From positions 558,001 to 622,000 of the forward strand of contig NC_015684.1 of the NCBI RefSeq assembly GCF_000218565.1: a stretch of DNA of 64,000 nucleotides. The letters run 5' to 3'. This document shows, piece after piece, positions 45,152 through 53,713 of the stretch; position 1 is the first letter of the stretch; each line of letters starts with the position of its first letter. This stretch comes from Afipia carboxidovorans OM5. GTDB lineage: Bacteria > Pseudomonadota > Alphaproteobacteria > Rhizobiales > Xanthobacteraceae. The notes below the pieces were generated by a model. The model had not been told where the DNA came from, searched no databases, and saw only the letters and a program-made list of their open reading frames with translations. The position numbers and the translations under genes are program-made.

Positions 45152-47680
45152 GTGACGACAACCTTCACCACCCCCCTTCCCATCGATGCGGTTCTGGACG
45201 AACTCGCGCAGACGCTGGCGAGCGACAACGCCGCCGTGCTGGTCGCCTCGCCCGGTGCGGGCAAGACCACCCGAGTGCCGCTGGCGCTGCGTGATGCGCC
45301 GTGGGTGAAGGGTGGAAAGATTATCGTGCTGGAGCCGCGCCGCATCGCCGCGCGTGCCGCGGCTGAGCGGATGGCGCAGACGCTTGGCGAAAAGGTCGGC
45401 GAGCGTGTCGGCTATCGTGTGCGGTTCGGCTCGAAGATCTCGCGCAAGACCCAGATCGAGGTGGTGACAGAGGGCATCTTCACCCGTCAGATCCTCGACG
45501 ATCCTGAACTCACCGGCGTCGCTGCCGTGCTGTTCGACGAATTCCACGAGCGGTCGCTCGATGCCGATCTCGGCCTTGCGCTGGCGCGCGACGCGCAAAC
45601 CGGCCTGCGCGAGGATTTGCGCATTCTGGTGATGTCGGCGACGCTCGACGGCGCGCGGGTTGCCAAACTGCTCGGTAATGCGCCGGTGATTGAAAGCGAG
45701 GGCCGCGCTTATCCGGTGGAGACACGCTATCTCGGCCGCAAGGCGGATGCGCCGATCGAGCGGCAGATGGCGGATGCGATCGCCTCAGCATTACGAAGCG
45801 AGAATGGATCGGTGCTGGCGTTTCTGCCGGGCGCTTCTGAGATTCGCCGCACGCAGACATTTCTCGCCGAGCGCATCAGCGATCCTGCCATCGAGATCGT
45901 GCCGCTGTTTGGCGCGCTCGACGCAGCCGTGCAGGATCGCGCCATCGCGCCTGCGCCGAAGGGCACGCGCAAAGTGGTGCTTGCAACATCGATTGCGGAA
46001 ACTTCGCTTACGATTGAGGGCGTGCGAATCGTGGTCGATTGCGGGCTCGCGCGGGTGCCGCGCTATGAGCCCGATATCGGCTTGACACGGCTTGAGACTG
46101 TACGCGCCTCGCGCGCGGCGGTCGATCAGCGCCGTGGCCGCGCCGGTCGCACCGAGCCCGGCGTTTGCTATCGGCTGTGGGACGAGCCGCAGACAGCGTC
46201 GTTCGAGGCGTTCACGCGGCCAGAGATTTTGTCCGCCGATCTGTCCTCGCTGGTGCTCGACCTCGCGCATTGGGGTGTGGCTGACCCGGCGACGCTTGCG
46301 TTTCTCGACCCGCCGCCGGCGGTCGCGTTGAAAGAAGCGACTGCGTTGCTGCGCGAACTCGGTGCGCTCGATGCCGCGGGCCGGATTACACCAGAGGGCA
46401 AGCGCTTGCGCGCGCTGGCGCTGCCGCCGCGGTTGGCACGGATGATCGTCGATGCTGCGGGGCAGGGCGCAGGTGAGGCGGCGGCGCGCATCGCTGCGGT
46501 CCTCACTGAGCGCGGGCTCGGTGGCGACAGCGTCGATCTCGATGCGCGGCTTGAGAATTTCGCGCGCGACCGCTCACCGCGTGCGCAGGGTGCTAGGCAG
46601 TTGGCGCAGCGCTGGGTGACGCAAGTGAAAGAAAGCCCCTCACCCGCCGAACCTCCTGCTGCGCAGGACGCTCGCCACCCTCTCCCCGCTGGGCGGGGAG
46701 AGGGTCGAGAGGCGCTATCGACAGGCGAGATTCTCGCGCTGGCGTTTCCGGATCGCGTGGCGCGTCATCGCGGCAAGGGCAGTTTCACACTGGCGAACGG
46801 CCGCGGCGCGCAGGTCGATCCGGCTTCGCGGCTGGCGCGCGAGCCATACCTAGCGGTCGCGGAGTTGACCGGCACGGCCGCCAACGGCCGCATTCTGCTC
46901 GCTGCGCCGATCACGCAAGGCGAGATCGAGCGGATTTTTGCCGCGCAGATCGAGACGGCGGATGAGGTCTCGTTCGACAGATCCGCGATGGCGCTGCGGG
47001 CGCGGCGGCGCAAGCGGTTGCATGCCATCACGCTGTCGGAGCAGAATCTGCCGGTGACACCGTCGGCCGACACGGCGACGGTTTTCGCCGACGCGCTCGC
47101 GGCAAGCGGGTTCGACCGTCTGCCGTGGTCGAAGGCGCTGAAGCAGTGGCGCGACCGTGTCATGTTTCTGCGCGCAACCGCGCCCGACGAGTGGCCCGAT
47201 CTGTCCGATGCCGCGCTTGCGGCAAATCGCTCGGAATGGCTGGAGCCGATGCTGACCGACAAGACCGCGCTGTCCGATATCTCGGCTGGCGACCTGTCGG
47301 ATGCGGTGATGGCGCTGCTGCCTTGGGACAAGCGTGCGCGACTCGAGCGCGAGGCACCCACCCATTTTACCGCGCCGACCGGCACGGCGCTGCCGATCGA
47401 CTACGAGGCGGAGGAGGGGCCGAAGATTTCCGTGCGCCTGCAGGAATTGTTCGGGCTCAACGTGCACCCCGCGATTGCGCAGGGACGCTTGCCGCTCGTC
47501 GTCGAACTGTTGTCGCCCGCGCATCGCCCCGTGCAGGTGACGTGCGATCTGCCGGGCTTCTGGCGCGGCTCTTACGCCGGGGTGCGCGCGGACCTGCGCG
47601 GCCGCTACCCGCGCCACCCCTGGCCGGACGATCCGGCGGCGGCCGCTCCGACGCGCCGGGCGAAGCCACGGGGAACCTGA
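45152..47680 (+). CDS. hrpB: ATP-dependent RNA helicase HrpB (DEAH family)
   Basis: The 842-residue helicase has Walker A SPGAGKTTRVPLAL near residue 37, the DEXH box LFDEFHERSLDADLGLALARD near 128, VMSATLDG and GRAGRTEPGVCYRL. The HrpB-specific C-terminal domain ends DDPAAAAPTRRAKPRGT. The cellular role of HrpB is poorly defined. I chose the GTG at 45152, because the ATG at 45071 would place the start inside a repeat element. Between about residues 495 and 520 an in-frame segment (PSPAEPPAAQDARHPLPAGRGEG) comes from the same repeat class. Confidence 0.94.
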   Translation: MTTTFTTPLPIDAVLDELAQTLASDNAAVLVASPGAGKTTRVPLALRDAPWVKGGKIIVLEPRRIAARAAAERMAQTLGEKVGERVGYRVRFGSKISRKTQIEVVTEGIFTRQILDDPELTGVAAVLFDEFHERSLDADLGLALARDAQTGLREDLRILVMSATLDGARVAKLLGNAPVIESEGRAYPVETRYLGRKADAPIERQMADAIASALRSENGSVLAFLPGASEIRRTQTFLAERISDPAIEIVPLFGALDAAVQDRAIAPAPKGTRKVVLATSIAETSLTIEGVRIVVDCGLARVPRYEPDIGLTRLETVRASRAAVDQRRGRAGRTEPGVCYRLWDEPQTASFEAFTRPEILSADLSSLVLDLAHWGVADPATLAFLDPPPAVALKEATALLRELGALDAAGRITPEGKRLRALALPPRLARMIVDAAGQGAGEAAARIAAVLTERGLGGDSVDLDARLENFARDRSPRAQGARQLAQRWVTQVKESPSPAEPPAAQDARHPLPAGRGEGREALSTGEILALAFPDRVARHRGKGSFTLANGRGAQVDPASRLAREPYLAVAELTGTAANGRILLAAPITQGEIERIFAAQIETADEVSFDRSAMALRARRRKRLHAITLSEQNLPVTPSADTATVFADALAASGFDRLPWSKALKQWRDRVMFLRATAPDEWPDLSDAALAANRSEWLEPMLTDKTALSDISAGDLSDAVMALLPWDKRARLEREAPTHFTAPTGTALPIDYEAEEGPKISVRLQELFGLNVHPAIAQGRLPLVVELLSPAHRPVQVTCDLPGFWRGSYAGVRADLRGRYPRHPWPDDPAAAAPTRRAKPRGT
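46634..46709 (+). repeat. Repeat unit inserted in frame within hrpB
   Basis: CCCCTCACCCGCC...CTGCGCAGGACGCTCGCCACCCTCTCCCCGC-TGG-GCGGGGAGAGGG repeats the pattern of the units upstream of the gene, including the CCCTCTCCCC/GGGGAGAGGG hairpin at 46678-46704. It adds about 25 residues without breaking the reading frame, between the helicase core and the C-terminal region. Confidence 0.8.
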
Positions 47681-47758
47681 CTCCCTCGCACCGCAACCGG
47701 GGAGAGGTTCCATCCGCCATTAAGACTTTGCTTACCCTATTCGCCGAAACAGGACGGG

Positions 47759-47800
47759 AGGCCCCGCGGGACGGGGCCTTCGTTAACCCCTCGCGAGGGG
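47759..47800 (+). terminator. Hairpins after hrpB
   Basis: AGGCCCCG-CGGGA-CGGGGCCT at 47759-47779 is followed by a perfect palindrome CCCCTCGCGAGGGG at 47787-47800. They lie about 80 bases after the hrpB stop and 72 before the next start. There is no T tract, so either terminator or leader structure is possible. Confidence 0.45.
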
Positions 47801-47871
47801 GAGTGAACCGGTCCGAATCGGCCACAGGCGGGTTCGGGCGGGCCATAGTTTGAGAAAGCAGGCGCCGGCGA

Positions 47872-48396
47872 ATGCGTACCGTCCTGATCGTCGCGGTTAT
47901 CATGGCCGCTTCCGGCAGTTATCTGGCGAAGGTCGCCGAGCGGCTCGACCTGCCGTTGCCGGCCAAGACCGAAAGCGCGTCGAAAGACATGAACGCCTTT
48001 GCGATGGCGGAGGTAGAGCCCGGCGTGCGCAAGGTGGCGCTGCGCTCCGACAGAAGCGGGCATTTCCGTGCCGAGGCGCGCGTTGATGGCCGCGACCTCG
48101 ATTTTCTGGTCGATACCGGCGCGACGGTGATCGCGCTGACGCAGAAGGATGCGGAGCGGATCGGCATCCGGCCATTCCTCAATGAGTACACCACCAGCGT
48201 GAATACGGCGAATGGCCCGGCGAAAGCTGCGCGCGCCCGCATCAGCCGTATCGATATCGGCGGCGTCGTGGTGCGCGATGTCGATGCGCTGGTGATGCCG
48301 GAAGGCGCGCTGAAACAGAACCTGCTCGGCATGACGTACCTGTCGAAGCTCAAGCGTTTTGAATACAGCCGCGGCCAGTTGGTGCTGGAGCAGTAA
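47872..48396 (+). CDS. Retropepsin-like aspartic protease, TIGR02281/clan AA, membrane-anchored
   Basis: The 174-residue protein has an N-terminal membrane segment (MRTVLIVAVIMAASGSYLA) and then one aspartic-protease half: FLVDTGATVIALT near residue 85 with the catalytic Asp-Thr-Gly, and LLGMTYLSKLKRFEY near the end. Single-lobe proteins of this kind act as homodimers. Family members occur widely in alphaproteobacteria; their substrate is unknown. The start has GGCG-type spacing only and could also be an upstream codon. The gene stands alone. Confidence 0.9.
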   Translation: MRTVLIVAVIMAASGSYLAKVAERLDLPLPAKTESASKDMNAFAMAEVEPGVRKVALRSDRSGHFRAEARVDGRDLDFLVDTGATVIALTQKDAERIGIRPFLNEYTTSVNTANGPAKAARARISRIDIGGVVVRDVDALVMPEGALKQNLLGMTYLSKLKRFEYSRGQLVLEQ

Positions 48397-48399
48397 GGC

Positions 48400-48525
48400 C
48401 ACAAGGCCGTCATTGCCGGGCTCGACCCGGCAATCCATCGAATAAATTTTTTTATGATGGATGCGCGGGTCATAGGCGAGCGGAAGCGACGCCGTTCTTC
48501 GAACGGCTATGCCCGCGCATGACAC
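48400..48525. repeat. Intergenic palindromic repeat element
   Basis: GTCATTGCCGGGCTCGACCCGGCAATCCATC at about 48413-48440 contains TTGCCGGG-CTCGA-CCCGGCAA. It is followed by GATGGATGCGCGGGTCAT at about 48457, and GTTCTTCGAACGGC further on. The layout is that of dispersed Bradyrhizobiaceae repeats. It lies between convergent genes and could also serve as terminator. Confidence 0.7.
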
Positions 48526-48536
48526 TTCATCAGGTT

Positions 48537-49136
48537 TCACACTCGCCGAAACACCACACTGAGATTGTTCGCCGGCATCAGCGTCACTTCGGGTGCGGAA
48601 AAGCCTGCGGTGCGCGCGAGGTCCGCGACGTCTTCCAGCTTGCGAAGTCCCCATGCCGGGTTGCGCGATTTGAGGTCGGCATCGAACGCCTCGTTGCTCG
48701 CGGCGGTGACGACGCCCTTCTGCCGATAGGGGCCGTAGAGATAGAGCGGTGCGCCGGGCGATAGGATTCGCGCCGCGCCCTGTAAGAGCGCAGGCGTCGC
48801 CTCCCACGGCGCGATGTGAATCATGTTGATGCACACTACTGCGTCGGCGGCATCGATCGGCCATTTGTCCTGCACGTGGAATGCGAGCGGCGGCAGCACG
48901 TTGGAAAGCCCCAACCGCTCCGTCCAGGCGGCGACGCTGCGCCGTGCAGCGTCCTCCGGGTCGGACGGCTGGAAGGTGAGCTGCGGCAGCGCGGCAGCGA
49001 AATGCACGACATGCTCGCCCGAGCCGCTTGCGATTTCCAGAACCAGCCCCGAGGCCGGCAGGACGCCGCGCAGCACGCCGAGAATGACGTCACGGTTGCG
49101 TTGCGTGGCCGGGTAGTAGAGGCGGGCGTCGGTCAT
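48537..49136 (-). CDS. DUF938 family SAM-dependent methyltransferase-like protein
   Basis: The 199-residue protein has the Rossmann motif VLEIASGSGEHVVHFA near residue 32 and the block ADAVVCINMIHIAPWEATPALLQGAARIL near 97. LYLYGPYRQKGVVTAASNEAFDADLKSRNPAWGLRKLEDV is the DUF938 signature stretch (given in its recognisable parts LYLYGPYRQKG and NPAWGLRKLEDV). The substrate is unknown. It runs toward the clan AA protease gene with the repeat between them. Confidence 0.9.
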   Translation of the reverse strand: MTDARLYYPATQRNRDVILGVLRGVLPASGLVLEIASGSGEHVVHFAAALPQLTFQPSDPEDAARRSVAAWTERLGLSNVLPPLAFHVQDKWPIDAADAVVCINMIHIAPWEATPALLQGAARILSPGAPLYLYGPYRQKGVVTAASNEAFDADLKSRNPAWGLRKLEDVADLARTAGFSAPEVTLMPANNLSVVFRRV

Positions 49137-49277
49137 GACAGGAGGAATGCGTTAGCCTTCTGGCCGTAATATGACTGCCAAACTGCCGCAATTCATTCCT
49201 AGAACGCCAGTCCCTCCTTTTCTCAAGCCGTCGCTCTCGCTATGGCTTGCCACAGTTCTTTCCACGAGGCCCTCTCC

Positions 49278-50777
49278 ATGTTTCCGAAGCCGAAAGCCGA
49301 GCTGAAGCCCAATACCTACGCCTATGAATCCGAGCCGATGGTGAAGGCCACCGGCTTCCGCGAATACGATGCGCGATGGCTGTTCGGCAAGGAAATCAAC
49401 CTGATGGGCGTTCAGGCGCTCGGCATGGGCCTCGGCACCATGATCGGCGAGATGAGTGTGAAGCAGGAGATCGTGGTCGGCCACGACTTCCGTGGCTACT
49501 CGGCCTCGATCAAATACGCGCTGATCTCGGGCCTGCTCGCGGCCGGCTGCAAGGTGCACGACATCGGCCTTGCGGTGACGCCGATGGCCTATTTCGCGCA
49601 GTTCGATCTCGACGTGCCTTGCGTGGCGATGGTCACGGCCTCGCATAACGACAATGGCTGGACCGGCGTGAAGATGGGCGCGAACCGGCCGCTCACCTTC
49701 GGTCCCGACGAGATGACGCGGCTGAAGGAGATTGTGTTGGGCGCGGCCTTCAAGCTGCAGCCGGCCGGTGGCTATCAGTTTCACGAGAATTTCCCGGCGC
49801 GCTACATCGCGGACCTCACCAAGCGCAAGCCGTTCTCGCGCCGCATCCGCGCGGTGGTCGCCTGCGGCAATGGCACGGCGGGCGCATTCGCACCGCAGGT
49901 GCTGGAAAAGCTCGGCGTCGACGTTATCCCGCTCGATACCGAACTCGACCACACCTTCCCGAAATACAATCCGAATCCTGAAGACCTTGAGATGCTGCAT
50001 GCAATCCGCGACGCGGTGCTCGAACACAAGGCCGATGTCGGCCTCGGCTTCGACGGCGATGGCGATCGCTGTGGCGTGGTCGACGACACCGGTGAGGAAA
50101 TCTTCGCCGACAAGGTCGGCGTGATGCTGGCGCGCGATATGTCGGCATTGCACAAGAACGCGCAGTTCGTCGTCGACGTGAAGTCGACCGGATTGTTCGT
50201 CACCGATCCGGTGCTCTCGAGGCAGGGCGCTCAGGCGAGTTACTGGAAGACCGGCCACTCCTACATGAAGCGCCGCACGCATGAGCTTGGCGCGCTGGCG
50301 GGCTTCGAGAAGTCCGGCCACTTCTTCTTCAATGCGCCGTTCGGGCGTGGCTATGACGACGGTCTCGTCTCCGCGATCGCGATCTGCGAGATGCTCGACC
50401 ACGCGCCCGGCAAGAAGATGTCGGACCTGAAGAACGCGTTGCCGAAAACCTGGTCGTCGCCGACGATGTCGCCGCACTGCGCGGACGAAGCGAAGTACGG
50501 CATCGTCGACAAGGTGGTGAAGCATTTCGAGACGGCGAAGGCGAAGGGCGACAAGGTCGCCGGTCAGCCGATCCGCGATCTCGTCACAGTGAACGGCGTG
50601 CGCGTCACCTGCGAGGACGGAAGCTGGGGCCTTGTGCGCGCATCATCGAACAAGCCCGAACTTGTCGTGGTGGTGGAAAGCCCGGTCTCCGAGAAGCGCA
50701 TGCGCGAGATGTTCGAGGCGATGGACAGCGTTCTGCGCACCCATCCCGAAGTCGGCGAATACAATCAGAAGATTTAA
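49278..50777 (+). CDS. Phosphomannomutase/phosphoglucomutase
   Basis: The 499-residue enzyme of the alpha-D-phosphohexomutase family has the phosphoserine loop VTASHNDNGWTGVKMG near residue 118 and the metal loop GLGFDGDGDRCGVVDD near 255. The sugar-binding loop GFEKSGHFFFNAPFG lies near 347, and the phosphate-binding RASSNKPELVVVVES near 455. It interconverts 1- and 6-phosphates of mannose or glucose for glycan synthesis. I chose the ATG at 49278; an in-frame start at 49242 adds 12 residues not typical of the family. Confidence 0.92.
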   Translation: MFPKPKAELKPNTYAYESEPMVKATGFREYDARWLFGKEINLMGVQALGMGLGTMIGEMSVKQEIVVGHDFRGYSASIKYALISGLLAAGCKVHDIGLAVTPMAYFAQFDLDVPCVAMVTASHNDNGWTGVKMGANRPLTFGPDEMTRLKEIVLGAAFKLQPAGGYQFHENFPARYIADLTKRKPFSRRIRAVVACGNGTAGAFAPQVLEKLGVDVIPLDTELDHTFPKYNPNPEDLEMLHAIRDAVLEHKADVGLGFDGDGDRCGVVDDTGEEIFADKVGVMLARDMSALHKNAQFVVDVKSTGLFVTDPVLSRQGAQASYWKTGHSYMKRRTHELGALAGFEKSGHFFFNAPFGRGYDDGLVSAIAICEMLDHAPGKKMSDLKNALPKTWSSPTMSPHCADEAKYGIVDKVVKHFETAKAKGDKVAGQPIRDLVTVNGVRVTCEDGSWGLVRASSNKPELVVVVESPVSEKRMREMFEAMDSVLRTHPEVGEYNQKI

Positions 50778-50810
50778 GCCCCGCTGGAATTGCGGCGAGA
50801 CTCAAAGCGG

Positions 50811-50838
50811 GTTTGCCCGGCGTAAAGCCGGGAATGAC
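50811..50838. repeat. Short palindromic repeat between convergent genes
   Basis: TTGCCCGGC-GTAAA-GCCGGGAATGACG resembles half of the intergenic repeats at 42236 and 48400. It lies between the convergent mutase and gntR genes and may also end transcription. Confidence 0.5.
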
Positions 50839-50864
50839 GCGTTACCTGACGCCTTCTCTGCCGC

Positions 50865-51584
50865 TCAGCGCAGGTTGGAGGCGTAGTGGATATGGTCGGT
50901 GAGGCAATGCGAGGTGCGCAGTTCGACCGGCCGCTCGCCGAGGTCGCGCGCGATACGGCGGATCTGCAAGAGCGCTGTTCCCGGCTCGCAGCCCAGTGTC
51001 TGTGCGATTGCCTTGGTCGCCGAGACCGCCCGCAACTGTTCGTCCGCCTGCGCAATGGTGATGCGCCAGCGCGTCGAGAACAGCTGATAGAGATTGTTTG
51101 GCAACACCGTCGCTTCCGGCAGGTCCGGAAACCGCGCCACCGCCAGCACGACCACTTCGGTCAGGATCAGCATCTGGCCGAATGAACGATTGCGGCGAAT
51201 CCGCCACACCGCGTCACCCGGATGGATCGCCAGCGCGGCGGCTTCCTCGGCCGTCGCCGCACCTTTCGTGCGCGATAGAAAACGCGACACCGGAAAGGTC
51301 GGCTCCGCCTTGTCGGGCGTGAGGTGGAAGAACTTGAACAGAATGCGCGAGTCTTCGGGCTCGGTGACGAACGTCCCGCGCCCCTGCTGACGGGTCAGCA
51401 ACCGCTCCGCGGTCATCTCATTCAGCGCCTTGCGGACCGTGCCCTGACTCACGCCAAACTTGCGCGCCAGCTCGATCTCGCTCGGAATGAGCATGCCCGG
51501 TGCCCAGGTACGATCCTCCAGATGGTGCAGGAACTGCTCCCTGATCTGGGAATATAACGGCCTGGTGCCAATTGCCTTCGCCAC
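50865..51584 (-). CDS. GntR/HutC-family transcriptional regulator, probable controller of the sulfolactate genes
   Basis: The 239-residue regulator has an N-terminal GntR winged helix (LYSQIREQFLHHLEDRTW, IPSEIELARKFGVSQGTVRKAL, GRGTFV) and a C-terminal UTRA ligand domain at about residues 90-235 (VWRIRRNRSFGQMLILTEVV). It is divergent from suyA across 125 bases that contain a perfect 18-base AT-rich palindrome overlapping the suyA promoter. GntR repressors bind such sites, and an almost identical one precedes tctC, so it probably represses both units until an inducer binds. The inducer is unknown. Confidence 0.85.
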   Translation of the reverse strand: MAKAIGTRPLYSQIREQFLHHLEDRTWAPGMLIPSEIELARKFGVSQGTVRKALNEMTAERLLTRQQGRGTFVTEPEDSRILFKFFHLTPDKAEPTFPVSRFLSRTKGAATAEEAAALAIHPGDAVWRIRRNRSFGQMLILTEVVVLAVARFPDLPEATVLPNNLYQLFSTRWRITIAQADEQLRAVSATKAIAQTLGCEPGTALLQIRRIARDLGERPVELRTSHCLTDHIHYASNLR

Positions 51585-51638
51585 GTCTTTTGCGACTCCT
51601 CTGGGATTCGGTTTCGCCCGGAAACTATCCGTTTCTCC

Positions 51639-51676
51639 TTGACACTGCCAACAAGATAATATCTTATATAAGATAT
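51639..51676 (+). promoter_or_regulatory. suyAB promoter with palindromic operator
   Basis: TTGACA at 51639-51644 is a good -35. An 18-base perfect palindrome ATATCTTATATAAGATAT at 51659-51676 covers the expected -10 region, the layout of a repressor-controlled promoter. A strong AAAGAGGAG ribosome site follows before the GTG start of suyA. A near copy of the palindrome lies at 55956-55970. Confidence 0.75.
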
Positions 51677-51709
51677 AAGACCAACTCTTTAAAGAGGAGC
51701 GCGTGGACC

Positions 51710-51997
51710 GTGTCCATTCCCCAACTTCTTGTGCACGAGCACAAAGACAATGTTGGCGTTGTCGTCGTCGAGGGCCTGAAGGCCGGGACGAAAATGCTGT
51801 GTGTCGTTACTCACGATAATTCGAGCTTCGAGCTCGTTGCCGGCGCGGATGTGCCGATCGGGCACAAGATCGCGCTAAAGGACATCAAGAGCGGCGACAC
51901 CGCGATGAAGTACGGCGAGGATATCGGCAAGTTTACCGCTGATGTCGCGAAGGGTGGACACGTCCATGTCCACAACCTCAAGACCAAGCGCTGGTAA
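51710..51997 (+). CDS. suyA: Small subunit of UxaA-family lyase, probable (2R)-sulfolactate sulfo-lyase subunit alpha
   Basis: The 95-residue protein is a single SAF domain (IPQLLVHEHKDNVGVVVVEGL, then GKFTADVAKGGHVHVHNLK), as in altronate dehydratase N-termini and in SuyA. Known SuyA is a separate polypeptide of about this size that works with SuyB to split sulfolactate into pyruvate and sulfite. I chose GTG at 51710, with AAAGAGGAG placed about 11 bases before. The function is inferred from the neighbouring SlcC-like, ComC-like, TTT transporter and YeiH genes. Altronate or another sugar acid remains possible. Confidence 0.8.
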   Translation: MSIPQLLVHEHKDNVGVVVVEGLKAGTKMLCVVTHDNSSFELVAGADVPIGHKIALKDIKSGDTAMKYGEDIGKFTADVAKGGHVHVHNLKTKRW

Positions 51998-52013
51998 GGG
52001 AGGCGCGACAATC

Positions 52014-53195
52014 ATGGCTAGTAAATATTCCAACCTCACCTTCAAGGGATATCGCCGCGAGAACGGCCGCGTCGGCGTCCGCAATCATGTCCTTATCCTT
52101 CCGGTGGACGATATTTCCAACGCTGCCTGTGAGGCGGTCGCCAACAACATCAAGGGCACGCTCGCGATTCCGCACGCCTACGGGCGGTTGCAGTTCGGCG
52201 AAGACCTTGAATTGCACTTCCGCACCATCATCGGCACCGGCGCCAACCCGAACGTCGCGGCCTGCGTCGTGATCGGCATCGAGCCCGGCTGGACCAAGCG
52301 CGTGGCCGATGGCATCGCCGCCACCGGCAAGCCGGTTGCGAGCTTCTCGATCGAGCAGAACGGCGATCTCAAGACCATCATGAACGCTTCGCGCGCCGCG
52401 AAGGATTTCGTTCAGCACGCGACCGAACTGCAGCGCGAGGAATGCTCGGTCTCCGAGCTGTGGGTCTCGACCAAGTGCGGCGAGAGCGACACCACCACCG
52501 GTCTTGGCTCCTGCCCGACTGTCGGCAACATGTACGACAAGCTGCTTCCCGAAGGCATCTACGGCTGCTTCGGCGAGACTTCGGAGATCACCGGCGCGGA
52601 GCACATCTGCAAGACGCGCGCGGCGACGCCGGAAGTCGGCGAGCGCTGGCACAAGATGTGGAAGGCCTATTCCGACGACGTGATCTTCAAGAACCAGACC
52701 GACGACCTGTCGGAAAGCCAGCCGACCAAGGGCAACATCGAGGGTGGTCTTTCCACCATCGAGGAGAAGGCTCTCGGCAACCTCGAGAAGATCGGCCGCA
52801 CCTCGCGCTACATCGACATTCTCGAGCCGGCCGAGGCGCCGAAGTCGGGCAAGGGTCTTTACTTCATGGACTCCTCGTCGGCCGCGGCCGAGTGCGTCAC
52901 CCTGATGGCTGCGGGCGGCTATGTCGTCCACACCTTCCCGACCGGCCAGGGCAACGTGATCGGCAACCCGATCGTGCCGGTGATCAAGATCACCGCCAAC
53001 CCGCGCACGCTCCGCACCATGAGCGAGCATATCGACGTCGACGTCACCGGCATCCTCCGCCGCGAGATGACCATCGACCAGGCGGGCGATGCGCTGATCG
53101 ACATGATCATGCGGACCGCGAGCGGCCGCAATACTGCGGCGGAAGCGCTCGGCCATCGTGAGTTCTCGATGACGAAGCTCTATCGCAGCGCCTGA
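52014..53195 (+). CDS. suyB: Large subunit of UxaA-family lyase, probable (2R)-sulfolactate sulfo-lyase subunit beta
   Basis: The 393-residue protein covers the catalytic part of the UxaA family: GYRRENGRVGVRNHVLILP at the start, the conserved cysteine block STKCGESDTTTGLGSCPTVGN near residue 155, and FPTGQGNVIGNPIVPVIKITANP near 315. Length equals known SuyB. The ATG at 52014 comes 16 bases after suyA with GGGAGG upstream. SuyB with SuyA eliminates sulfite from (R)-sulfolactate. A strong terminator follows. The sugar-acid alternative is weakened because no uronate isomerase, reductase or aldolase gene lies near. Confidence 0.8.
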   Translation: MASKYSNLTFKGYRRENGRVGVRNHVLILPVDDISNAACEAVANNIKGTLAIPHAYGRLQFGEDLELHFRTIIGTGANPNVAACVVIGIEPGWTKRVADGIAATGKPVASFSIEQNGDLKTIMNASRAAKDFVQHATELQREECSVSELWVSTKCGESDTTTGLGSCPTVGNMYDKLLPEGIYGCFGETSEITGAEHICKTRAATPEVGERWHKMWKAYSDDVIFKNQTDDLSESQPTKGNIEGGLSTIEEKALGNLEKIGRTSRYIDILEPAEAPKSGKGLYFMDSSSAAAECVTLMAAGGYVVHTFPTGQGNVIGNPIVPVIKITANPRTLRTMSEHIDVDVTGILRREMTIDQAGDALIDMIMRTASGRNTAAEALGHREFSMTKLYRSA

Positions 53196-53244
53196 GACTT
53201 TCTCTCGCCGCTCGCAGCGGCGAGAGTCCTCGTAGAGAAAAAGA

Positions 53245-53272
53245 CGCCGGCCTTTCGAGGCCGGCGTTTTTT
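53245..53272 (+). terminator. Rho-independent terminator of suyAB
   Basis: A perfect 9-base stem CGCCGGCCT / AGGCCGGCG with a TTCG loop is followed by six T residues. It lies 50 bases after the suyB stop. Confidence 0.95.
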
Positions 53273-53654
53273 GTGCCTGCAAGTCCGGAGCAGTTTGCAC
53301 TTTGAAGAGAGCAGTTTGATCAGGCCGACGCGGACATGACTTGTCGGAGAAATCTACGAACGCCTGTGCTGGAGAGGTCGATAGGTCCCGCAAGAGTTAT
53401 GTTCGCTTCGGCCTTGAAGCCGCTCTGCGCTGCATTCAAGAGTATTGCGCGGCAATGACGGGCGGGGGAGCGACATCGCTCCTCTCAAACCCTCCACTGT
53501 CCGAAGCAGACGAACTATCGAGATGGCTGGTTGCCGTTCAATAGTGACCGCACCATTTGCGACGATCCCGCCAGACCGGCGATCGCTTGAACGATGCGGA
53601 CATCGACACCTCCGTCATCGAGGCGATGAAGTTTATACGGCACCGGCAAACAAA
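53273..53654. other. About 380 bases without a convincing gene between suyB and tctA
   Basis: This lies between two terminators. A 67-codon open frame at 53341-53544 has no ribosome site and no family-like sequence. On the plus strand at about 53589-53670 the reading NDADIDTSVIEAMKFIRHRQTKGAW looks protein-like but has no start, so it could be a decayed gene fragment. No repeat or RNA could be recognised. Confidence 0.4.
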
Positions 53655-53690
53655 AGGGGCGTGGTGATGCTCAGCATCGCCCACGCCCCT
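53655..53690 (-). terminator. Rho-independent terminator of tctBA
   Basis: A stem of about 16 pairs with one internal loop (AGGGGCGTGG-GATGCT / AGCATC-CCACGCCCCT) is followed on the minus strand by TTTTGTTTG. It lies 24 bases after the tctA stop. Confidence 0.9.
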
Positions 53691-53713
53691 GACTGGCTTT
53701 GCAATCGCTCCCG

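Noticed and set aside
53341..53544. 67-codon open frame between suyB and tctA
   Set aside because: No ribosome site and no family-like sequence.
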